Shown here in pieces: positions 39,681 to 49,320 of a stretch of DNA of 64,000 nt. Origin of the DNA: MFD04580-c1 sp963702995 (GTDB lineage Bacteria > Planctomycetota > Phycisphaerae > Tepidisphaerales > Tepidisphaeraceae). A model generated the notes under the pieces. That model saw nothing but the letters and a program-made list of their open reading frames with translations, made no database searches and was not told where the DNA came from. The stretch spans positions 3,782,001-3,846,000 of the forward strand of contig OY969783.1 of NCBI GenBank assembly GCA_963702995.1. Direction: 5' to 3'. Numbering within the stretch: position 1 is the first letter of the stretch; the number at the start of each line of letters is the position of its first letter. The position numbers and the translations under genes were made by a program.

Positions 39681-42600
39681 ATGTCACATGACACACCGCG
39701 CACCGTACTCCCCCGCATCTCGTCGGCCGAGCGGGCGCGCCGGCGGCCGGGGTCGATCCTGATCCTCGTCGTCGCTCTGCTCGTCCTGATGGCCCTGATC
39801 GGGACGGCGTTCATCTCCACGGCGCGGTTCGACCGGTACTCCGCCGGGCAGAACAACGCGAACACGCAGGCGGACCTCCTCCTCCAGGGCGCCATGAGTG
39901 CGGCCGAGGGGACGATCCTTCGCGATATCCAGCCCGGCGCGACCTTCCGCCACGCGACCACCTCGCCCACCACCCTTCCGACCACCCTCCCCTACGTTGA
40001 CCCCGCGGCGTACAACCACTGGGACAGCCCCCTCACCGACGGCTTTCTGGCCAGCCGCATTCCGGTGGCCAACGTTGACGGCGCGCATCCGGGGTGGCCG
40101 TACATCTCGGCCCCGTTCACGGGCCAATACTTCGAGGCGCCGTACGCCATCGACGCGTACACCAATCAACCCCTGCCGGCGAGCCAGCTCCCCCGCTACT
40201 ACTCGTCCCGCGCCAAAATGGTCCCGACGTCGCTCGCCATCAGTATTCCCGATTCGACGTACCAAGTGAACGGCGCCACGACGAACCCCAGCGTCATCAA
40301 TACCCGGACGGTCTACTACCCGGCCTTCACGGTCACCGACAATGACAGCTCCATCCCCGGCTACGTGCCGACCGGCAAGACCCTGATCGTCCTGGCCGCC
40401 GACACCGACGGGGACGGGATCGCCGATGCAGGCTTGGTGCGCCTGCCTGTCGGCCAGGTGGATGGGATAACCTACTACGCCGCCGTCCGCACCATCGACA
40501 ACTGCGCCGCCCTGAACGTCAGCGTCGCGATGGAACCGGCGGCCGTGCCCACCAGTGCGCTCACGCCGCCCGGGGACTTCTTCCCCACCAACATCAACCT
40601 GCGCGACCTGATCGCGAAGCCGAACGACCCGTCGCGCTCGCAGGCGGCTTCCAACGATTACCTGGCCCTCAATGCGTACAAGAGCCCAGCGCCCGGCAGC
40701 GGGACTTACCTCACCGAATCGTCCGGCTTCCGATGGAGAACGGCGCCGATCTTCGACGACACGCAACTGCCCCGGGACGACTTCGCCTATTCGACCCAGT
40801 TCGAGGCGGCGTGGTTCCGGCTGGGAAGCCGCCTCTCCAACCCTGGCTACAACACGGACAACTCGGCCCCCTATAAGGCCGTCGCGATACCGGTCTCAGA
40901 GTCGGCGTCCCTCGCCTCTCGCTTCTGCATCGTCAACGCGAACGCGTCGCCCTCGCCGCTGGAAAGCACCCTCTCGAACGAGCTGTACAACTACGCGCCA
41001 CATACACCTTACGCGGCGAAGGACGTGACGCGCTGGTTCAACGAAAACTTCGCCTACGACACCCCGTACGCGTCGCCGACCTTGGGGGCCGACCAGGGCT
41101 ACAAGCCCCTGCGGCCGCTGCTGACGGTGCGTAACCCGGTCTCGAACTTCGCCCCCGACCGCTTCAACAACCGCGGTACGTTCGACGCGACGGCCTCCTA
41201 TACCTTCGGCGACCGCGTGACCTGTCCACCTGATCCCACGGACCCGACCAGCCTGCGAAGCTACGTCTGCATCCGGCCCGCCGGCGTCGCTCTCAGCCCG
41301 CCCAATAACCCGATTTACTGGGAACCAATGCCGTGGACGGCGCATCCAACGCGAATTGGGGCAAATACGGGTACATTCGGCCAGCTCTGGACGGCCTACT
41401 GGAGCCTGATGCAGGATGCTCCGGGCGGCGATACCGACACCAATGTTTATCAGTTCCGCAGTCCGCTCCGGGACGGGACGCTCAAGGCGCTGACGCGCGG
41501 CCAGATGATCCAGCTCCGCTCGGCCCTGGCCGCGGTGAATACGATTGACCTCCGCGACGGGGACGAAGACGTGACCAGCCGCACCGTGCAGATCGGCGTG
41601 ATGATGGATGGCACGCCCATCCTGGCGAATGTGTACGGCACGGAGAAACAGCCGTTCATCACGGAAATGGTCATCCACTACGCGCCGACCGACAACGCCG
41701 CACGCAACCCGACCGACCCGGCAGTCTGGTTCATCACGATTGAACTCTATAACCCGCACGCGACGCCGGTCTCGCTCGTGAACTGGAAGCTGGGGTCGAT
41801 CATCCGCGGGGCGGGCAGCCTGTCTGTCGCCTCGATCGGGGACTTGTCGGCGACGCTTGCCGGCCATACGGGAGGTGCCGTCATTCAACCGGGCGAGAAG
41901 ATTGTCCTCTACACGGGCAACATCCCCACCGACATCCAAAACGGGATGGGGCAGCCGCCAAGCGTCACGCCGTACCTCGTCCAGGGTGGGAGTCTCAGCT
42001 CGGCGATCGGGAATGAACTGGTGCTTCTGCGGCCGCGACGCGGCGACGGCGGGCTGACGCACAACGCCGACCCTCGCAACGTCTTCGACGAGGGTGCCAG
42101 CACGGATGACCTGGTCCCCGTTGATCAGATTGACCTGACCGGCATGCAGGGGCCGCTCGCGTCGGACGCGAACACCTACCGTTACCGCTACGCTCGCGCC
42201 AACGTGCTGACGTCGAACGCTTCGAGCGGCGCGTGGCACTGCGTCTACCCCGGCGGGTACGACATTGCGGCCCCTGGCGGGCTGGGTGGGCCGTTCCATC
42301 ACACGGGAATGCAGGTGGTGGATGGGTCGAGCCTGGTGTTGAACCCCGCGAACGGCACGTCGATCGGCCGCGGCAAAGCGCCCGGCGCCGGAGCGACGTA
42401 CGAAACCCGCCCGCTCCAGTTGAACGCCCGCGACGCCGCCGGGCCCAATCGCCCCTACGCCGACAATGGCGGCGGGTACTCCACTCCGCTGGCGCTGGGG
42501 GGCGGCACGACCGCGCGCTTCCCCTTCGGCGGGTTCGCCCGCAACGGCGATATCCTGCAGGTCCCTTTCATTGGCGGGTACAAGATCTACAAGATCGACT

Positions 42601-43655
42601 CGAATCCGAACACCGTGACACTACTGGAGATGAACAGCGTAACGATGGACAGCGTCTATGCCCAGTTCCTTCCGCCGGCCAGCGGTTCAACAGCGACGGC
42701 GTACGATGTTGACCCGGCCAGTTCTCCGGCCGTTCACAATGAGCAGATCGGCCGCTTTTGCCCGATGACGTTTGGGGCGACGGACCTGTCCGATCTGGAT
42801 GCCCCGAGCTACTCGAACCTCTCTGACGCCCAGACTGTCCTGACCGGCTGGAAGTATCACTGGGCCAAGCGGCTGTTCGATTACGTGACCGTCTTTTCCC
42901 CGCAAGACGACTACCAGCCGAACGTCGATCCGAATCAGAACGGCGACCCGACGCTGCCAGGCGCCAGCAACGTCAAGTACCCGGGGGCGGCCGTAAAACC
43001 GGTCGCCAACGGCCCGGACGTGATCGACTCCGCCAAGGCGAACAACGGGAATGAGGACACCGTGGGGATCGAGGGGCTGATCAACATCAACACGGCCGAC
43101 GCCAAGGTGCTGTCCACCGTTCCGTTCTTCCCGTACGACCTGGTGAAGTACCCCGACGCCGCCACGCGCAACGCGAACCTGGCGCAGGCCATCGTCAGCT
43201 ATCGCGAAAGCGTGAACATTGTCACGAGCCATCTGAATGGGCCGTTCAAGTCCCTCTTTGACCTGATGAAGGTGCCGGAATTCGTGGCCGCCAACCAGAC
43301 CATCAGCGGGCTGGACCCGGATGACGGCGATGGCGATCTTTCCCCGTTCAACGCGACGCTCCCCGTCAGTCGGCCGGCGTCGGGCGAAGCAGACCCCACC
43401 GACCACATCGTTGGCGACTTCGAATCCCGTTACCTGCTGCTGAACCGGGTCAGCAACCTGCTGACGACTCGGAGCGACTCGTTCACGCTCTATGCCCAGG
43501 TGATTGGGCTCCATGGCGTCGGCACGCCCTACCCCGATGTGGCCGTCTCCCGGCGGGCGGCCACCGTCCTGGACCGATCCCTTGTCAAGCCGATGCCCCT
43601 CGCCGGGCAGACGACGCTTACCCCCATCGGTGTCCTGAATATCCCAACGAACTAA
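39681..43655 (+). CDS. giant GspK-like minor pseudopilin, cassette 2
   Basis: 1324 aa from ATG at 39681; no clear ribosome-binding site. Helix RPGSILILVVALLVLMALIG without +5 Glu. It has the same order of blocks as the cassette-1 paralogue at 31321: TDGDGIADAGLVRLPVGQ, a CBM5/12-like FGDRVTC...RSYVCIRP..W, MIQLRSALAAVNTIDLRDG, GLININTADAKVLSTVPFFP and GPFKSLFDLMKVPEF. The C-terminal ESRYLLLNRVSNLLTTRSD is also shared. It is likely the tip subunit of the second pseudopilus type. Confidence 0.88.
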   Translation: MSHDTPRTVLPRISSAERARRRPGSILILVVALLVLMALIGTAFISTARFDRYSAGQNNANTQADLLLQGAMSAAEGTILRDIQPGATFRHATTSPTTLPTTLPYVDPAAYNHWDSPLTDGFLASRIPVANVDGAHPGWPYISAPFTGQYFEAPYAIDAYTNQPLPASQLPRYYSSRAKMVPTSLAISIPDSTYQVNGATTNPSVINTRTVYYPAFTVTDNDSSIPGYVPTGKTLIVLAADTDGDGIADAGLVRLPVGQVDGITYYAAVRTIDNCAALNVSVAMEPAAVPTSALTPPGDFFPTNINLRDLIAKPNDPSRSQAASNDYLALNAYKSPAPGSGTYLTESSGFRWRTAPIFDDTQLPRDDFAYSTQFEAAWFRLGSRLSNPGYNTDNSAPYKAVAIPVSESASLASRFCIVNANASPSPLESTLSNELYNYAPHTPYAAKDVTRWFNENFAYDTPYASPTLGADQGYKPLRPLLTVRNPVSNFAPDRFNNRGTFDATASYTFGDRVTCPPDPTDPTSLRSYVCIRPAGVALSPPNNPIYWEPMPWTAHPTRIGANTGTFGQLWTAYWSLMQDAPGGDTDTNVYQFRSPLRDGTLKALTRGQMIQLRSALAAVNTIDLRDGDEDVTSRTVQIGVMMDGTPILANVYGTEKQPFITEMVIHYAPTDNAARNPTDPAVWFITIELYNPHATPVSLVNWKLGSIIRGAGSLSVASIGDLSATLAGHTGGAVIQPGEKIVLYTGNIPTDIQNGMGQPPSVTPYLVQGGSLSSAIGNELVLLRPRRGDGGLTHNADPRNVFDEGASTDDLVPVDQIDLTGMQGPLASDANTYRYRYARANVLTSNASSGAWHCVYPGGYDIAAPGGLGGPFHHTGMQVVDGSSLVLNPANGTSIGRGKAPGAGATYETRPLQLNARDAAGPNRPYADNGGGYSTPLALGGGTTARFPFGGFARNGDILQVPFIGGYKIYKIDSNPNTVTLLEMNSVTMDSVYAQFLPPASGSTATAYDVDPASSPAVHNEQIGRFCPMTFGATDLSDLDAPSYSNLSDAQTVLTGWKYHWAKRLFDYVTVFSPQDDYQPNVDPNQNGDPTLPGASNVKYPGAAVKPVANGPDVIDSAKANNGNEDTVGIEGLININTADAKVLSTVPFFPYDLVKYPDAATRNANLAQAIVSYRESVNIVTSHLNGPFKSLFDLMKVPEFVAANQTISGLDPDDGDGDLSPFNATLPVSRPASGEADPTDHIVGDFESRYLLLNRVSNLLTTRSDSFTLYAQVIGLHGVGTPYPDVAVSRRAATVLDRSLVKPMPLAGQTTLTPIGVLNIPTN

Positions 43656-43680
43656 TCGCGCGAGCCCTGCTCCGCGCGGT

Positions 43681-43782
43681 CTTGGCGCTTCTTCCTTCGC
43701 GCTCTTGGCGTCTTGGCGCTCATTTCGTCTGGGCGAAGAGAAGTGAACGCCAAGACGCCAAGGGGAGAGCGCCAAGGAAGGC
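43681..43782. repeat. large inverted repeat of the CTTGGCGTCTTGGCG type
   Basis: Left arm CTTCCTTCGCGCTCTTGGCG-TCTTGGCGCTCATTTCG; right arm CGAAGAGAAGTGAACGCCAA-GACGCCAAGGGGAGAGCGCC-AAGG. The arms pair over about 40 positions with mismatches. It lies directly after the last pseudopilin gene and may end that transcript. It looks like an extragenic palindromic repeat. Confidence 0.65.
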
Positions 43783-44138
43783 ACTTGCCTGGGCTTTGGG
43801 CTCGGGGGCGCGATAATGAGCCCGGCACTCGCGCGGGTGGGCCGGGTTCTTCGGGGCGGACGGCCGCGGAGTCGTAAAATTGACAGGATTTGTGGGATTC
43901 CTATACTGCCCCCCTTCCATAACGGCGTAGGTTCAAGGCGCGACGGACGGAACGGCGGGCCGGACAGCCTCAGGGGTTGCACTTGCCCGTGGGCCGGTTG
44001 GCCTTCCCGGCGGGCGGTGCCGGGCGCCCCGTGACGACCCCCTCCACTGGATCGAGCCGGCCGCCGCGAAAGCCCACCGGACCGGGGGCCGGGGCGAATT
44101 CCCGCGATCAGGCGGACCGGCGAACGAGCCGGCGAAGA

Positions 44139-44212
44139 GGCCGGGCGGCGAAAAGGCCGGGCGGCGACGGGGCCGGGCAGCGACGGGGCCGGGCGGCGAC
44201 GGTTCCGGGCGG
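44139..44212. repeat. 17-bp tandem repeat
   Basis: About four and a half copies of a GGCCGGGCGGCGACGGG-like unit, lying about 200 bp upstream of the PPDK start. Copies differ at one to three positions. Confidence 0.7.
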
Positions 44213-44416
44213 CAAACCGGCTGGGCCCTGCGGATCGGACGAACCTGGGAGCAAACGAGTCAGCGAGCGGATAAGCCGGCGGAACGACAGACAGACCGGG
44301 CGCGTCGCGGGCGCCGAAGCGTCGCCCCTTGCGGGAGCGCTGCCCATGAGGGGCGGCAGGACGATTTCGGGCGCGACCGGCGACCGCCCCCAACGGACCC
44401 GATGGAGATTTCGATC

Positions 44417-47199
44417 ATGGCGACGATCACTAAGCGCAAGCCCACCCCCATGGCCAAACCGGCCAAGCCCTCGGCGAAAGCCACCGGCTCCAAGCCCGGC
44501 CGCAACGGTTCGGCGACGGTCACCAAGGGCGTCAAGCGCGTCTACTTCTTCGGCAACGGCAAGGCCGAAGGCAACGCCGGCATGAAGGACCTGCTCGGCG
44601 GCAAGGGGGCCAACCTGGCCGACATGACCCTCGTCCCGCTGCCCGTGCCGCCCGGCTTCACCATCACCACCGACACCTGCGGCGACTACAACGACGCCGG
44701 CCAGCAAGTTCCCCGCCGGGCTGATGGAAGAGGTTCGGGCCAACATCGCCAAGGTCGAAAAGGCGACCGGCAAGAAGTTCGGCGACGCCGACCAACCCGC
44801 TGCTGGTCGCCGCCCGCTCCGGCGCGAAGATGTCGATGCCGGGCATGATGGACACCGTGCTGAACATCGGCCTGAGCGACGAAGTCGTCGAAGGCCTCGC
44901 CCGCTCTGTCCGGCAACGAGCGGTTCGCCTACGACAGCTATCGCCGCCTGATCAACATGTTCGGCGACACCGTCATGGGCGTCGACCACCACCACTTCGA
45001 GCACGAGCTCTCCGAGGTCAAAAAGGCGCAAGGGCGTCGAGCTCGATACCGAGCTGGACACCGAGGGCCTCAAGGAGGTCGTCGCGCGCTACAAGCAGGT
45101 CTACAAGCAGCACGTCGGCTCGGACTTCCCGACCGACCCGTACGTCCAGCTCGAGCACGCGATCGAAGCCGTCTTCAAGAGCTGGATGGGCGACCGGGCG
45201 ATCCGCTATCGCGAGCTGAACGACATCCGCGGCGCTCCGCGGGACGGCCGTCAACGTCCAGTCGATGGTCTTCGGCAACATGGGCGATGACTCGGCGACC
45301 GGCGTCGCCTTCACCCGCGACCCCAGCACCGGCGAGAACGTCTTCTACGGCGAGTTCCTCGTCAACGCCCAGGGCGAGGACGTGGTCGCCGGCATCCGCA
45401 CCCCGCTGGAGTGCAAGACCGAGATGGGCAAGTGGAGCCAGAAGAGCTGGAAGGAGCTGCTGGACGATCAAGAAGGTGCTCGAAGCGCGCTACAAGGACG
45501 TGCAGGACTTCGAGTTCACGATCGAAAAGGGCAAGCTGTACATGCTCCAGACCCGCAACGGCAAGCGGACGGCCACGGCCGCCGTGCGGATCGCCGTTGA
45601 GATGGTCAAGGAAAAGCTGATCGACGAGAAGACCGCCATTCTGCGGGTGGACCCGGCCAGCCTCGATCAGCTCCTGCACCCGACGTTCAACCCCAAGGCC
45701 GAGAAGAATGTGATCGCCAAGGGCCTGCCGGCGTCGCCCGGGGCGGCGGTCGGCAAGATCGCTTTCACCGCCGAAGAGGCCGAAGAACGCGTCGGCAAGG
45801 GCGAGAAGATCATCCTCGTCCGCCGCGAGACCGAGCCGGCCGACATCGGCGGCATGCACGTCTCCGAGGGCATCCTGACCAGCACCGGCGGGATGACCAG
45901 CCACGCGGCCGTCGTCGCCCGCGGCATGGGCACGCCCTGCGTCGCCGGCGCCGGCTCGCTGCACATCGACGCCAAGGCACAAGACGCTCACGGTCAACGG
46001 CAAGACCTACGGCACCGAAGACTGGATCAGCCTCGACGGCGGCACCGGCGAGGTCTACGAAGGCCAGGTCCAGACGCAGGAAGCCAGCCTCGCCGGCGCG
46101 TTCGCCCAGATCATGAAGTGGGCCGACAAGTACCGCACGCTGCACGTCCGCACCAACGCCGACACCCCGCACGACGCCGACGTCGCCCGGAACTTCGGCG
46201 CCGAAGGCATCGGCCTGACCCGCACCGAGCACATGTTCTTCGACCCGCAGCGCATCCACCACATGCGCGAGATGATCCTGGCGACCGACATCGACAGCCG
46301 CAAGAAGGCCCTCGCCAAGCTCCTGCCCTACCAGCGGGAAGACTTCATCGGCATCTTCAAGGCGATGAAGGGCCTGCCGGTCACCATCCGCCTGCTGGAC
46401 CCGCCGCTCCACGAGTTCCTGCCGCACAACGAGAAGGACCAGGGCGAGCTGGCCCAGCTCGCTGGGCCTGAGCCTCGAGCAGGTGAAGGACCGCGTGCAG
46501 CAGCTTCACGAATCCAACCCGATGCTCGGCCACCGCGGCGACCGCCTGGCGATCACCTACCCCGAGATCCTGGAGATGCAGGTCCGGGCGATCATCGAGG
46601 CGGCCTGCGACGTGCAAGAAGGCAGGCATCAAGGTCCTGCCCGAGATCATGATCCCGCTTGCCGGCACCAAGGCCGAGCTGGATTACCTCAAGAAGATCA
46701 CTGTCGCAGACGGCCGACGCCGTCATCGCCGAGAAGAAGACCAAGGTCGATTACCTGTACGGCACGATGATCGAGGTGCCCCGGGCCGCCATCACGGCCG
46801 ACGAGCTGGCCCAGACGGCCGAGTTCTTCAGCTTCGGCACCAACGACCTGACGCAGATGACCTTCGGCTACAGCCGCGACGACGCCGGCAGCTTCCTGCC
46901 GGAGTACATCAAGAAGGAAATCCTGGAGCGCGACCCGTTCCAGAGCCTGGACATCGGCGGCGTCGGCAAGCTGGTCGACGATGGCCGTGCAACTCGGCCG
47001 CAGCACGCGGCCCGACCTCAAGTGCGGCATCTGCGGCGAGCACGGCGGCGACCCCAAGTCGGTCGAGTTCTGCCACCAGGTCGGCCTGAACTACGTGAGC
47101 TGCTGCCCCTTCCGCGTCCCGATCGCCCGCCTCGCCGCGGCCCACGCCGCCATTAAGGAGACGCAGGCGATGAGCAGCGGTAAGAAGGCGAAGAAGTAA
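44417..47199 (+). CDS. ppdK: pyruvate, phosphate dikinase with eleven single-base insertions
   Basis: PPDK interconverts pyruvate, ATP and Pi with PEP, AMP and PPi. ATG at 44417 has GGAG nine bases upstream. A Lys/Pro/Ala-rich extension of about 45 residues precedes the conserved VYFFGNGKAEGNAGMKDLLG. All hallmarks are present: LGGKGANLADMT, SMPGMMDTVLNIGLSDE, GGMTSHAAVVARG with the phospho-His, and CGICGEHGGDP with the PEP-site Cys. The frame must move by +1 eleven times, at four-base units 44705 CAAG, 44790 GACC, 44905 TCTG, 45029 CAAG, 45240 CGGG, 45463 GACG, 45980 CAAG, 46461 GCTG, 46615 CAAG, 46709 GACG and 46977 GACG. Every interval is 3n+1. Removing eleven bases gives 923 aa, normal length plus the extension. 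Either an artefact or recoding. Confidence 0.93.
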
Positions 47200-47248
47200 G
47201 GTCAACGCCGTTGCCGGAATCGGCAACCGAACCGGTCCCTACACCACG

Positions 47249-47295
47249 AAGCCCCGGCGAAAGCGAAAGCGGCCGCCGGGGCTTTTGCGTTTTTC
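47249..47295 (+). terminator. Rho-independent terminator of ppdK
   Basis: AAGCCCCGGCG pairs with CGCCGGGGCTT around a purine-rich loop, followed by TTGCGTTTTT. It lies 50 bases after the ppdK stop. Confidence 0.85.
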
Positions 47296-47310
47296 ACATG
47301 CTACGGCCGC

Positions 47311-47338
47311 CATCAGCGTCGATACAACGACGCTGGTG
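47311..47338 (+). other. hairpin upstream of the TIGR04255 operon
   Basis: CATCAGCGTCG and CGACGCTGGTG pair over 11 bp with one G-T pair and a 6-nt loop. It sits about 95 bases before the start codon, at the front of the operon leader. Its role is unknown. Confidence 0.45.
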
Positions 47339-47432
47339 AAGCGAGTCGATAGTCTACTGAGTGCATTGGTCTCGCAATGGCCTCGACGGCGTTAAGACGC
47401 TACAATTTGTTTCTTGGAGAGAACTGAAACCA

Positions 47433-48248
47433 ATGATCGAGCCCCCTCCGTCATTCAAGAATCCGCCGCTTGTCGAGGTGGCGGCAAGCTTGCAATTTAC
47501 GTCGATTGAAGGGTTTTCGAATGCCCATCTCGGCATCTTTTGGCAGGCGGTTCAGGGCAATTATCCTAAGGTGCGAGATGCCGACGTTATCGCAAACCAG
47601 AGCGAGCTGTTCGGCGACGAGCTTCGGAGAGCCCGTCTGCCGCACTTTCGAATCGCGATCGGAGAGGCGGCAGCACGGTTGCAGATGTGGTCTCGAGACG
47701 ATCAATCGATGATCCAGTTGCAGAACGGACGGTTAGTATGTAACTGGCGTCGTAGCAAGGGGTCAGAATACCCACGGTGGCCGATTGTTCGTTCTCGGCT
47801 ATATGACTCGAAGGTCGTTTTTGATTCTCTGCTGAACGCGCATAATTTACCTCCTATCGAGGTAAATCAGTGGGAGGTTACGTATCTGAACCACTTGGAA
47901 CACGGTCGTGACTGGCACAGTCCATCAGATTGGCCCGTGCTTCTGCCGGGATTGTTGGGGCACCTGACCAATGGCGCGGGGCGCTCGTTCGAGTCGATCG
48001 ATTTCACCAGCCGCATCACCCTGCCAGATGATCGAGGTCGCATTCACGTGACCGTTAAGAACGGATACAAGGGTTTAGAGCCCGATTCGGCGCAGATCTT
48101 GATGCTTCAACTCACTGCTCGCGGCCCTTTGAGCCATGCGGTCAAATCGTGGCAAGACGGATTGGAATGCGGTCATACGGCTCTTCTGGACACATTTTGT
48201 GTCCTGACTGGGCCCGATGCACAAGCAAAATGGGAGCGACAGCAATGA
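47433..48248 (+). CDS. TIGR04255 family protein
   Basis: 271 aa from ATG at 47433 (GGAGAG about 12 bases upstream). The start FKNPPLVEVAASLQF followed by a Trp-rich, beta-strand-rich body fits the sporadically distributed TIGR04255 family, whose function is unknown. Seen motifs include WEVTYLNHLEHG and the C-terminal LDTFCVLTGPDAQAKWERQ. Its stop overlaps the next start as ATGA, so the pair is translationally coupled. Confidence 0.78.
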   Translation: MIEPPPSFKNPPLVEVAASLQFTSIEGFSNAHLGIFWQAVQGNYPKVRDADVIANQSELFGDELRRARLPHFRIAIGEAAARLQMWSRDDQSMIQLQNGRLVCNWRRSKGSEYPRWPIVRSRLYDSKVVFDSLLNAHNLPPIEVNQWEVTYLNHLEHGRDWHSPSDWPVLLPGLLGHLTNGAGRSFESIDFTSRITLPDDRGRIHVTVKNGYKGLEPDSAQILMLQLTARGPLSHAVKSWQDGLECGHTALLDTFCVLTGPDAQAKWERQQ

Positions 48249-48697
48249 CCCTCGTAAATTCTTCCAGTGTCGACACGATCAGCGAATTGCCGTCGTCGCG
48301 AACTGAAACGGGTGGCACGCCGTCAAATGCACTTGCTTCTTTTCCGCAGCGTGATACCTCGTTGTGGCAAGAGGCGATCGACCAGTTGCTCGGTTGGCGT
48401 TCGGATTCTGCGTCAATGGATCCTGACGACTTGCCGGACCCCGACATACTTGACACTGCGATCGACTACTTAATGGATTTGGCAAAGTCGAAGGAAGGAA
48501 CGTCGATTCCTAGCAGCATTGTCGCCTCTGGAAGTGGGCGAATCGCGTTCGAATGGAACGATGCGGACGATACCGTTATCGTTGAATTTGTAGCCGCTGG
48601 AGAGGCGAAGTACACTCGGTTCCGCGGAAGCAAGGTCGTCGAGCGGCGAGGCCTTACCCGGAATCCAAGGAGTCGCAAATTAGAACTGCGAGGATGA
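48245..48697 (+). CDS. hypothetical protein, second gene of the TIGR04255 operon
   Basis: 150 aa from ATG at 48245, overlapping the preceding stop by 4 bp. I do not recognise it. The N-terminal 60 residues are Ser/Thr-rich; the rest has an acidic helix (DPDDLPDPDILDTAIDYLMD) and a beta-rich end (GRIAFEWNDADDTVIVEFVA). There are no membrane segments. Confidence 0.7.
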   Translation: MTLVNSSSVDTISELPSSRTETGGTPSNALASFPQRDTSLWQEAIDQLLGWRSDSASMDPDDLPDPDILDTAIDYLMDLAKSKEGTSIPSSIVASGSGRIAFEWNDADDTVIVEFVAAGEAKYTRFRGSKVVERRGLTRNPRSRKLELRG

Positions 48698-48703
48698 TGC
48701 GTA

Positions 48704-49213
48704 ATGGCGGGGCAGAGCATTTCGCAGAGTTCGATCGAAGGCTTTGAAGTTCCGCCGGTTTCGTCGGCGGAACGTCTTTTTCGACGAATTCTCAATTGGA
48801 AAAAAGGCCGCGACCCGAATGTGAAGATTCCCCAACGATTCTTCATGCCCCGGCCCTGGGTTTCAGCGCAGAAGCCAGGCGATTCGAGCGGGCTCTCGGT
48901 AAGCCGCGCGATGTTGACACGCCTAGAGGACATAGCGAAGCCTCCTAAAGCTGGCGATCAGACGCACGTAGCGCAACTCGGAGTGGCCGACGTGCGAGCC
49001 ATTGAGCTGACTGTCGTTCCGGACCCCGGTCCGACTGATATTGGCCATTCGCTCATACCGGAGCTGAACAGCATCAGCCGCCTCGACCCTGAGCAAGAAC
49101 AGAAGATGGACGAGTGGGCGATGTTCCTGCGAGATCGAGCGTCGTTGGTAGATCTATCGTCGCTCAATCAGAGCATCACCGAAAGCCGAACGCCGGCTGA
49201 TCGCAAAGTGTGA
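48704..49213 (+). CDS. hypothetical protein, third gene of the TIGR04255 operon
   Basis: 169 aa from ATG at 48704, six bases after the previous stop. The core GLSVSRAMLT...VAQLGVADVRAIELTVVPDP followed by GHSLIPELN resembles small uncharacterised proteins with the pattern LTVVPDP..GH..IPELN. I do not know a function. The three close genes probably form one functional unit. Confidence 0.72.
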   Translation: MAGQSISQSSIEGFEVPPVSSAERLFRRILNWKKGRDPNVKIPQRFFMPRPWVSAQKPGDSSGLSVSRAMLTRLEDIAKPPKAGDQTHVAQLGVADVRAIELTVVPDPGPTDIGHSLIPELNSISRLDPEQEQKMDEWAMFLRDRASLVDLSSLNQSITESRTPADRKV

Positions 49214-49320
49214 GACGAGCCGGTTCTACCCTGTGCTCACGTGCAACCTCCGCGTGGGGCATCGGCCTTGGCGTCCGGGACTATTGCTTGCCATCCCCAT
49301 AAGGTCGATCGGAGACGACT

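Larger units (their letters stand above)
43656..44416. other. long intergenic region upstream of PPDK
   Basis: 761 bp. It contains a large imperfect inverted repeat at 43681-43782 and a 17-bp tandem repeat at 44139-44212, both listed separately. No coding sequence is convincing here. The PPDK promoter must lie in it. Confidence 0.5.

Noticed and set aside
44108..45073. 321-codon minus-strand frame over the 5' part of PPDK
   Set aside because: Antisense shadow; the plus strand has unmistakable PPDK motifs.
44417..47199. PPDK as an ordinary pseudogene
   Set aside because: Eleven insertions without substitutions at active-site residues or premature loss of domains do not look like neutral decay.
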